A stretch of 11,495 nt of DNA, taken from the NCBI GenBank assembly GCA_003152255.1, contig PLZT01000588.1, positions 3,147-14,641 on the forward strand. The letters run 5' to 3'. Positions 1 through 6,775 of this stretch are shown piece after piece. The translations under genes and the position numbers were made by a program. The first letter of the stretch is position 1; every line of letters begins with the position of its first letter. The notes under the pieces were generated by a model. It worked only from the letters and a program-made list of their open reading frames with translations, searched no databases and was not told the origin of the DNA. The stretch is from Methylocystaceae bacterium. Its GTDB lineage: Bacteria; Pseudomonadota; Alphaproteobacteria; Rhizobiales; Beijerinckiaceae.

Positions 1-1346
1 TGCGGCGCCTGGTGACCGGCTTGAACGACGCGCGCACGGGCTTCACGCGTCGTTTGGAGCGAAGCGACGGCGACGTGGTCGATCTCACCGCCCAACCGCT
101 GCCGGAAGCCGCGACCTTGCTGACTTTCGTCGACGTGACGGCGGACGTGAATGTCGAGCGCGCGCTGACCGATCGCAACAAGGCGCTGCTCGCCGCCGAA
201 AAGCTGCGAAACGATTTCATTCATCACGTCAGTTACGAGCTGCGTTCGCCGCTCACCAACATTAATGGATTTGTGCATCTGCTTGGCGAGGAAACGACCG
301 GCCCCCTCAATCCGCGCCAGCTCGAATATCTCGGATATGTGCGTAAATCGTCCAACGCATTGCTCGCCATCATCGACGACATTCTCGATCTCGCCACGAT
401 CGACGAAGACGCGATGGAGCTCGAAATCGAGGATGTCGACGCCGAAAGCGCCATGAAGGGCGCGATCGAGGGATTGCAGGACCGTCTCGCCGAAAACAAA
501 GTCGAGTTGCAAATTGTCGCGCCCGAGAAGATCGGCGCGTTCCGCGGCGACTCCAAGCGGGTGCGCCAAATCCTGTTCAACCTGCTCTCGAACGCGATCG
601 GCTTCTCGCGCCCCGGGCAGGTGGTTTCGCTCGCCGCTTTGCGTCGCGACGGCGACGTTGTGTTCAAGGTAGTGGATCGCGGTCGCGGCATCCCGCCCGA
701 GATTCTCGAACGCGTCTTCGATCGTTTCGAGTCGAATACGGCGGGGTCGCGTCATCGCGGCGTCGGTCTCGGCTTGTCCATCGTCAGGGCGTTCATGGAA
801 CTGCACGGCGGCAAAATCCTAATCGACTCGACGCCGGGCGAAGGCACTGTCGTAACCTGCATTTTTCCGGGGCCAGCGGCGAAGGCCGCGCCGCCTCCGA
901 TCATCAATCCGGCTCCAACCAAACCCCGAGACGAACTCGATGCGAAAGAACTCATGCGCGAAGTCGCCGAGAGTCTGCGGGCGCAAGTCGATCACAAGAG
1001 CGTCAAGTTGCGGCTTCTGCCGACCAGCGATTTCAACATGTTTCTCGCCAATGGCGAAGATATCCGCCACGCGCTGCGCGATCTGCTGCTCGACGCGATC
1101 GACTCGACGGGCGCTGGTCAGGCCATCACCTTCGCGGGGTTCCAACGCGAGCGCGAAATCGTCTTCAAGATCACCGATCGAGGCGGCGGCGTTGACAAAA
1201 GGCGCGGCGAGGCGCGAAAATTCATCGAGGGCAACGGCGGCGTCATGCATGTCGACGCTGTCCCCGGCGAAGGCGCGACGATCACTTGCATTTTTTCGTC
1301 CCCGGTCCCTGACGCCGAAACCCAGGGTGGAGATCGCGCATCATGA
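1..1346 (+). CDS. divL: DivL-like sensor (tyrosine) kinase, 5'-truncated by window edge
   Basis: The reading frame is open from the first complete codon (base 3), so the true start lies upstream; the GTG at 12 is only an in-frame codon. What remains reads as the end of a PAS domain (to about base 150), a short helical linker, a DHp dimerisation domain (about 205-430), a HATPase_c domain (about 540-870), an Ala/Pro-rich linker (870-935) and a second, degenerate ATPase-like domain (936-1310). The H-box reads SYELRSPLTNI: the usual phospho-acceptor His is Tyr (codon 234-236), the hallmark of Caulobacter DivL. The first ATPase domain keeps the N box (NLLSNA), G1 (DRGRGIP), F box (VFDRF) and G2 (GVGLGLSIV). 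In Caulobacter, DivL works with DivK and CckA to control CtrA phosphorylation; the same role here is inferred. A non-DivL PAS hybrid kinase is possible because most of the sensor region is missing. Confidence 0.78.
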   Translation, partial: RRLVTGLNDARTGFTRRLERSDGDVVDLTAQPLPEAATLLTFVDVTADVNVERALTDRNKALLAAEKLRNDFIHHVSYELRSPLTNINGFVHLLGEETTGPLNPRQLEYLGYVRKSSNALLAIIDDILDLATIDEDAMELEIEDVDAESAMKGAIEGLQDRLAENKVELQIVAPEKIGAFRGDSKRVRQILFNLLSNAIGFSRPGQVVSLAALRRDGDVVFKVVDRGRGIPPEILERVFDRFESNTAGSRHRGVGLGLSIVRAFMELHGGKILIDSTPGEGTVVTCIFPGPAAKAAPPPIINPAPTKPRDELDAKELMREVAESLRAQVDHKSVKLRLLPTSDFNMFLANGEDIRHALRDLLLDAIDSTGAGQAITFAGFQREREIVFKITDRGGGVDKRRGEARKFIEGNGGVMHVDAVPGEGATITCIFSSPVPDAETQGGDRAS

Positions 1347-2899
1347 GCGTCGAGGCGTCGGGGAAGACCGTTACGAAGACGATTTGGCGTCTCGACGTCG
1401 CGAAAGAGGAAGAAACCACTGCCCTCGCCGCCGACATCGCGAAGCTGCTCGTCCCGGGCGACATCGTTACATTGGCGGGCGATCTCGGCACGGGCAAGAC
1501 CACTTTCGCGCGCGCGCTGATCCGAGCCGTCGCGCATGATCCGACGTTAGAGGCGCCGAGCCCCACCTTCACGCTGATGCAAATCTACGAAGGCGACTTC
1601 GGCAAGATCGTTCACGCCGACTTCTATCGTATCGAGACTGTCGCCGACGTTGCGGAACTCGGTTGGGAAGAAGCTTGCGAAGGCGCGCTGCTGCTGGTCG
1701 AATGGGCGGAGCGCGCGCGCGAATTGTTCAGCGGAGACCGTCTCGACATTCGTCTAAGCTTCGCGGAGCCCGAGCGGCGCGACGCGCGCATGATCACGAT
1801 TTCCGGTTACGGCGGCTTTGCTTCGCGCCTGGCGTCGTTCAAGTCCTTGCACGAATTTTTGCGCAAGGCGAACTGGTGGGACGCGCGGCGCGACTTCCTG
1901 CAAGGCGACGCGTCGAGCCGCGCCTATGAGACGCTAACCAAGCCAACCGGAGAAAAGGCGATACTGATGATGTCGCCGCAGAGGCCGGATGGTCCCCCGA
2001 TCCGTTACGGGAAATCCTACAGCACCATCGCCCACTTGGCTGAAAACGTTAAAGCTTTCGTCGCCATCGCCGAAGGTCTTTCAGCGCAACGATTTTCGGC
2101 GCCGACAATTCTTGCGCGCGATCTCGACGCCGGACTGGTGATCGTCGAGGACCTGGGTCGCGAAGGCGTGGCGGACGAGAACGGCCCGATTCCCGACCGC
2201 TATCTCGAAGCCATTGGCGCGCTCGCCGAGCTCCATGCGCGCAAACTTCCCGACACGATCGAGATCATCGATGACGGCGTTTACCGCATCCCGCCTTACG
2301 ATCTCGACGCCTTGCTGGTCGAAGTCGAGTTGCTGATCGATTGGTATGTCAGTCATATCGCAAGGTCGATCGTCGCCTCGGGCGCGCGCGCGATCTTCAT
2401 CAATCTTTGGCGACAGGCGCTGATCGAGGTCGCCTCCGCCACGCCGACCTGGACCCTGCGCGACTATCATTCGCCCAATCTACTATGGTTGCCCGAGCGC
2501 GAGGGCGTTCGCCGCGTCGGCATCATCGACTTCCAGGATTGCGTGCTCGGCCATCCTGCCTATGACGTGGTTTCCCTGACGCAGGATGCCCGCGTCACCG
2601 TCGCCGACGAACTGGAAATGAAGCTGATCGCGCATTACGCGCGGATGCGGCGCGACATCGACCCGCGCTTCGACATGGCTGGCTTCGTTCGGGCCTACGC
2701 CGTGCTCGGCGCGCAGCGGGCGACCAAGATCATGGGCATTTTCGCGCGGCTCGATCTGCGCGACGGCAAGCCGCACTATCTTGGTCACCTGCCGCGAGTC
2801 GAATATTATTTGAAAAAGAGCTTGCGCCACCCCGCGCTCGCCGAGCTCAAGGCATGGTATGAAACCAACCTCCCCGCGATCTTCGGTTCAGCAGCTTAA
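1343..2899 (+). CDS. tsaE-amgK: TsaE / AmgK bifunctional fusion: tRNA t6A synthesis ATPase plus anomeric MurNAc/GlcNAc kinase
   Basis: This is a 518-residue two-domain protein. Residues 1-160 are TsaE, the ATPase of the complex that makes N6-threonylcarbamoyladenosine on ANN-decoding tRNAs. They show Walker A GDLGTGKT (46-53), SPTF (73-76), HADFYR (91-96), ELGW (105-108) and LLVEWAER (117-124). Residues about 170-510 are an APH/choline-kinase fold of the AmgK type: GDASSRAYETL near the start, VIVEDLGREG, the catalytic loop LRDYHSPNLLW with Asp374 as likely base, and IIDFQD with metal-binding Asp396. AmgK phosphorylates free MurNAc or GlcNAc at the anomeric position during peptidoglycan recycling. 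The ATG overlaps the upstream stop as ATGA, and a GGTGGAG Shine-Dalgarno lies at 1326-1332. The downstream neighbour is the enzyme that uses the AmgK product, which supports this assignment over a drug-modifying phosphotransferase. The fusion is recognised in alphaproteobacterial annotation. Confidence 0.92.
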   Translation: MSVEASGKTVTKTIWRLDVAKEEETTALAADIAKLLVPGDIVTLAGDLGTGKTTFARALIRAVAHDPTLEAPSPTFTLMQIYEGDFGKIVHADFYRIETVADVAELGWEEACEGALLLVEWAERARELFSGDRLDIRLSFAEPERRDARMITISGYGGFASRLASFKSLHEFLRKANWWDARRDFLQGDASSRAYETLTKPTGEKAILMMSPQRPDGPPIRYGKSYSTIAHLAENVKAFVAIAEGLSAQRFSAPTILARDLDAGLVIVEDLGREGVADENGPIPDRYLEAIGALAELHARKLPDTIEIIDDGVYRIPPYDLDALLVEVELLIDWYVSHIARSIVASGARAIFINLWRQALIEVASATPTWTLRDYHSPNLLWLPEREGVRRVGIIDFQDCVLGHPAYDVVSLTQDARVTVADELEMKLIAHYARMRRDIDPRFDMAGFVRAYAVLGAQRATKIMGIFARLDLRDGKPHYLGHLPRVEYYLKKSLRHPALAELKAWYETNLPAIFGSAA

Positions 2900-3608
2900 C
2901 GACGCCGATTTTCCCACCACCGCCATGGTTTTCGCCGCCGGCCTCGGCACGAGAATGCGGCCGTTGACGGACAAAATTCCAAAGCCGCTCGTTTCCGTCG
3001 CGGGCAAGGCGTTGATCGACTATGCGCTCGACGATTTCGCCAAGGCCGGCGTCACGACCGCGATCGTCAATGTGCATCATCTCGCGGATCAGATCGAACG
3101 GCATCTCTCAACCCGCGCGTCTCCGCGCATAATCCTGTCGGACGAGCGCGCGTCGCTGCTCGATCAGGGCGGCGGAATTAAAAAAGTCCTGCCGCTTTTC
3201 GAGAGAAAGCCATTCTTCATATGCAACACCGATGCTTTCTGGAAGGACGACGGCGCGGCCAATTTTCAAGCGCTCGCGCGAGCCTGGGATGGCGATCGGA
3301 TGGACGCGGCGCTGCTGCTGGCTGAAACCAAAGGCAGCGTGGGCGTCGATTGGGATGGCGATTTCGAGCTTCAACCAGATGGGCGCGTTACGCAGCCGCC
3401 CGGCGCGAGACGTTATGTTTATTCAGGCGTCGGCATCGTGAAGCCGCAGCTTTTCGAAGGCGTCGCGGAAGATATTTTCAAACTCGCCCCATTCTTCTTC
3501 AAGGCCGCGGAACGGGGGCGACTGTTCGGCGTCGCCGCGCGGTCGCTCTGGCTGCATGTCGGGACCGTCGAGGCGATCGCGCGGGCCGAGCAAGCATTGG
3601 CGGCCTGA
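2859..3608 (+). CDS. murU: MurNAc-1-phosphate uridylyltransferase (MurU-type nucleotidyltransferase)
   Basis: The 249-residue protein is a NTP_transferase-family enzyme that converts MurNAc-alpha-1-phosphate and UTP to UDP-MurNAc, the salvage route that bypasses MurA/MurB. Visible motifs are the nucleotide-binding loop AAGLGTRMRPLT (26-37) followed by PKPL (41-44, Lys42 contacting phosphate), QGGGIKKVLP in the sugar pocket, FICNTDAFW with a metal-binding Asp, and a C-terminal WLHVGTVEAIARAE. The length fits small MurU proteins rather than the larger GlmU or RfbA. The chosen ATG overlaps the amgK end by 41 nt and has a weak AAGG six bases upstream. Starting there adds about 20 poorly conserved residues. 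The ATG at 2925 (Met23) begins exactly where the family core begins and is a serious alternative. Its position directly behind amgK makes MurU more likely than a glucose-1-phosphate or mannose-1-phosphate transferase. Confidence 0.88.
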   Translation: MKPTSPRSSVQQLNDADFPTTAMVFAAGLGTRMRPLTDKIPKPLVSVAGKALIDYALDDFAKAGVTTAIVNVHHLADQIERHLSTRASPRIILSDERASLLDQGGGIKKVLPLFERKPFFICNTDAFWKDDGAANFQALARAWDGDRMDAALLLAETKGSVGVDWDGDFELQPDGRVTQPPGARRYVYSGVGIVKPQLFEGVAEDIFKLAPFFFKAAERGRLFGVAARSLWLHVGTVEAIARAEQALAA

Positions 3609-3635
3609 CGACAGAATTTCCTTTCGCGCGATAAC

Positions 3636-3640
3636 GAGGA
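3636..3640 (+). promoter_or_regulatory. Ribosome binding site supporting the GTG start of addB
   Basis: GAGGA lies six bases before the GTG at 3647. It falls in the 38-nt spacer after murU and decides the rare start codon; the protein then begins at the expected conserved N-terminus (VFTIPPG). Confidence 0.7.
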
Positions 3641-3646
3641 TCCTTC

Positions 3647-6600
3647 GTGGGCCGCAACGTCTTCACCATCCCGCCAGGCGTTCCATTTCTCTCGACCTTC
3701 GTCGAAGCGCTTCTGGCCGGCGAAATCGTCTCTAACGTGTCGCGCGAGAGCGCGCCGATCGATCTAGCGCGCATGACGATCTACGTCCCGACGCAACGCG
3801 CCGCGCGCGCTCTCGCGGCGGAATTCGCGCGCGCGATCAATGCGCCGGCGGCGCTGTTGCCGCGCATACTGCCGCTTGGCTCGCTGGAGGAGCAGGAAGA
3901 CATCGCCCTCTTCTCCGGTTACGCGGAAGAATTCGACGAACGATTTTTGCCCGCGATCGACGAGATAGAACGCCGTTTGATTCTCGCGCAGCTGATTTTG
4001 AAATGGGCGCGCGCCTTGGGACACGCGATCGTTTCATATAATCCAGATGGCGCTCCAGTGGTGGACAAGCGCGAGACGATGTTGGTTTCGCCGTCGCCCG
4101 CCAACGCCTGCGCGCTGGCCAAGGAGCTTGGCGCGCTGATCGACGAATTCATCATCGAGAATGTGGATCCATCCGCGATCGATGGCCTGGCGGGCGAATC
4201 CTTCGACCAATATTGGGCCATTACGACGCGATTTCTGAGCATCGCCTTGCGGCAATGGCCGCTCATTCTCGAACAGCGCGGCATGATTGACAGGGCTCAA
4301 CGTCAAAAGGCGCTGCTCGCGGCGCAGATCGAACATTTGAAAAGCGCGGGCGAAGGCGATCCCGTCATCGCGCTTGGATCGACGGGCTCCAATCCGACGA
4401 CGGCCCAGCTTCTCGACGCGATCTCGCGCATGGCGCAAGGCGCGGTGGTCCTGCCCGGTCTCGATCGCGATCTCGACGATATCGGCTGGCGTCATATCGG
4501 CGAGGCTTCCGGCGAACATGGAGAGCCCTCCTACACGCATCCGCAATCCATTCTAAAGCGCCTTTCGCGGATCATGAACATCGACCGCGCGGAGGCGCGA
4601 GAAATCGGCGTCCCGACGCCACCGCTCGCGGCGCGGCGCGAATTGGCGGCGCAGGCGTTGCGTCCCGCGGACAGCACGGAACAGTGGCGCGAATATCGCG
4701 CGAGACGAGGCGCGACCTTCTCCAGCGCGCTGGAAGGCGTCAGCCTGATCGAGGCGCCCGATGAGCGCTTGGAGGCTTTGACCCTGGCGCTGTTCATGCG
4801 GCGCGCGTTGGAGACGCCAAACCGCACGGCGGCATTGATTACGCCGGATCGAACGATCGCGCGCCGCGTATCCGCCGAACTCGCGCGCTTTGATATAGAG
4901 ATCGACGACTCCGGCGGCGAACCGCTTGGCGTTACGTCTATCGGCGCGCTCGCGAGACTACTCGCGGCGATCGCTCCGCATGGAGCCTCGGCGGTGGATG
5001 TCGCCGCCCTGCTCGCCCATCCTCTCGCGACATTCGGACTATCGCGCGAGCACATCGCGAAGCTCGCGCCGCTGGTCGAGATCGCCGTGCTTCGAGTCGT
5101 GGCCGATGGGAGCGCGAGTTGGGCCGCGCGCGCCGACGGCGCGCGCGCGTTGGCCGCGGAGCCTCACGCCTTCCCGGCGGCGAAGCGGCTCGGCGACGAC
5201 GACTGGCGCGCGATCCAGGATCTGCTTGCGCGCCTCGACGCCGCGCTATGCCCGATGACGACGCCGCCGCGCGAAGCGCTTCTTGGCGCCCGCGTCGAAG
5301 CCTTGCGCGTGAGCCTCGAAGCCGTCACCGCTTTGCCCGGGGGATGCGAGGCGATGGCCAGCCCGGGCATGGAGGAATTCCTCGCTTTGCTCGACCAGTT
5401 GGAGAACGCCAAAGCGCCGATCGACTTCGACGCCTCGAGCTTCGCGATCTTTCTCGACGCTCTGCTGTTCGAGACCAAGGTTCGCGGGCCGCGCCGCGCC
5501 CATCCGCGCCTGAAGATTCTTGGACCGCTCGAAGCGCGCCTCATCGACGCCGATCTTGTGTTGCTCGCCGGCCTCGACGAAGGCGTTTGGCCGCCGCAGA
5601 CGGACGCCGGCGCCTTTCTCAATCGTTCGATGCGCGCCGCGCTTAACCTATCGCCGCCGGAGCGACGCATCGGCCAAAGCGCGCATGACTTCACTATGGC
5701 GTTTGGCGCGCGCGAGGTCGTGATCAGCCGGGCGGTGAAGCGCGGCGGCTCGCCGACTGTCGCCTCGCGTTTCGTCACGCGTCTCGACGCACTGGCGGGC
5801 GAAGCCTTCGCGGCCTGCAAGACGCGGGGCGCGGCGATGCTCGACATCGCCATCGCTCTCGACCAGCCGCCCTCGATCAAAGGGTGCGAGCGTCCGGAAC
5901 CCATTCCGCCCGTCGAACTGAGGCCCACGCGATTAAGCGTTACGCGCGTCGAGACGTTGCGCCGCGATCCCTACGCGATCTACGCGGAGCGCATCCTCGA
6001 ACTCGTTCCCCTTGCGCCGCTCGGCGACGAACGCGGCGCGCGCGAGATGGGCACGGCGATTCACGAGACTTTGGCCAAGTTCGTCCAATCGCATCCGCGT
6101 GGTCCGCTTCCCGATGACGCGCGCGAAACCCTGGTGGCGATGGCGCGAGAGAACCTTGAAATATTCCTTTCCGATTCCGACTTCGAAGCCTTCAAATGGC
6201 CACGTGTCGAAGCCGGTCTCGATGACGCGCTGGCGTTCGAGATGGCTCGCCGGGCGTTGGGCGTTGAAATTCACGTCGAGGAAAGCGGCGCCTGGAGCTT
6301 CGAACTCGCCGACGGAAGCATGTTCCGCCTGAGCGGCGTCGCCGACCGCATCGAGGTGAATGGCGACGGGACTGCGACGGTCTTCGACTATAAAACAGGC
6401 GCGCCGCCCAGCAACAAGCAGGTTCTGGCAGGCTTCGCCCCGCAATTGACGCTGGAGGCGGCGATGATCGCGGCCGGCGCTTTCAAAATGGTCGGACGCC
6501 GCGAAACGCAGGGCGCCGCTTATGTGCCGATTGGCGGCGCGGACGCTGGCGAACTGCTCTGGGTCAAGCCAAAAGATATGAGTTTTGGCGATCTCGTCGC

Positions 6601-6775
6601 CGACCATAAATCGCAGTTGCTCACGCTGCTAAATCAGTTTCGTAATCCCAAGCGTTCCTATCCGTCGCGCCCCTATGTCGCTTTCGCCTCGCGTCATGGC
6701 GACTACGATCATCTCGCGCGCGTGAAGGAATGGTCGCGCGCTGGCGGCGGCGAAGGCGAAGGAGCAAGCGAATGA
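3647..6775 (+). CDS. addB: Double-strand break repair protein AddB, alphaproteobacterial type
   Basis: The 1042-residue protein is the AddB subunit of the AddAB helicase-nuclease, which resects DNA ends for RecA-dependent repair in the cytoplasm. The N-terminus starts with a conserved-looking VFTIPPGVPFL and lacks a Walker A loop, so this subunit probably does not hydrolyse ATP. Inactive helicase-like segments include VLLAGLDEGVWPPQTD and VISRAVKRGGSPTVASRF (roughly residues 640-710). The C-terminal PD-(D/E)XK nuclease shows His806 in MGTAIHET, Asp900 in GVADRIEV, and Asp914 with Lys916 in FDYKTG, followed by PQLTLEA. The Cys cluster that closes an iron-sulfur staple in Bacillus AddB is absent: there is no Cys after residue 747. 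The start is GTG with a good Shine-Dalgarno. It ends in a Gly/Glu tail and overlaps addA by ATGA, as expected for subunits made together. Confidence 0.95.
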   Translation: MGRNVFTIPPGVPFLSTFVEALLAGEIVSNVSRESAPIDLARMTIYVPTQRAARALAAEFARAINAPAALLPRILPLGSLEEQEDIALFSGYAEEFDERFLPAIDEIERRLILAQLILKWARALGHAIVSYNPDGAPVVDKRETMLVSPSPANACALAKELGALIDEFIIENVDPSAIDGLAGESFDQYWAITTRFLSIALRQWPLILEQRGMIDRAQRQKALLAAQIEHLKSAGEGDPVIALGSTGSNPTTAQLLDAISRMAQGAVVLPGLDRDLDDIGWRHIGEASGEHGEPSYTHPQSILKRLSRIMNIDRAEAREIGVPTPPLAARRELAAQALRPADSTEQWREYRARRGATFSSALEGVSLIEAPDERLEALTLALFMRRALETPNRTAALITPDRTIARRVSAELARFDIEIDDSGGEPLGVTSIGALARLLAAIAPHGASAVDVAALLAHPLATFGLSREHIAKLAPLVEIAVLRVVADGSASWAARADGARALAAEPHAFPAAKRLGDDDWRAIQDLLARLDAALCPMTTPPREALLGARVEALRVSLEAVTALPGGCEAMASPGMEEFLALLDQLENAKAPIDFDASSFAIFLDALLFETKVRGPRRAHPRLKILGPLEARLIDADLVLLAGLDEGVWPPQTDAGAFLNRSMRAALNLSPPERRIGQSAHDFTMAFGAREVVISRAVKRGGSPTVASRFVTRLDALAGEAFAACKTRGAAMLDIAIALDQPPSIKGCERPEPIPPVELRPTRLSVTRVETLRRDPYAIYAERILELVPLAPLGDERGAREMGTAIHETLAKFVQSHPRGPLPDDARETLVAMARENLEIFLSDSDFEAFKWPRVEAGLDDALAFEMARRALGVEIHVEESGAWSFELADGSMFRLSGVADRIEVNGDGTATVFDYKTGAPPSNKQVLAGFAPQLTLEAAMIAAGAFKMVGRRETQGAAYVPIGGADAGELLWVKPKDMSFGDLVADHKSQLLTLLNQFRNPKRSYPSRPYVAFASRHGDYDHLARVKEWSRAGGGEGEGASE
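6758..6764 (+). promoter_or_regulatory. Ribosome binding site deciding the addA start
   Basis: GAAGGAG lies seven bases before the ATG at 6772, inside the last codons of addB. It argues for that start over the in-frame ATG at 6730, which would add 14 residues rich in arginine and has no comparable site. Confidence 0.75.

Noticed and set aside
940..1539. 199-codon plus-strand frame spanning the divL/tsaE junction
   Set aside because: It is out of frame with both real genes, Arg/Ser-rich, and crosses the TsaE Walker A region, which is clearly read in the other frame.
1850..2899. AmgK half as an aminoglycoside resistance phosphotransferase
   Set aside because: The fold is shared with APH enzymes, but the fusion to TsaE, the AmgK-like motif pattern and the adjacent murU point to sugar recycling.
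4967..4974. GCGATCGC octamers (also near 3574 and 11204) as a HIP1-like repeat
   Set aside because: I found only about three copies in the window, all inside coding sequence and explained by Ala-Ile-Ala or similar codon pairs in a GCG/ATC-preferring genome.
5164..5928. 254-codon open frame on the minus strand inside addB
   Set aside because: It is an antisense shadow of a conserved addB region, with Ser/Arg-rich composition typical of high-GC mirror frames.
6730..6771. Upstream ATG extending addA by 14 residues
   Set aside because: The added residues are mostly Arg, no ribosome site precedes it, and the ATG at 6772 has a strong Shine-Dalgarno and the usual ATGA overlap.
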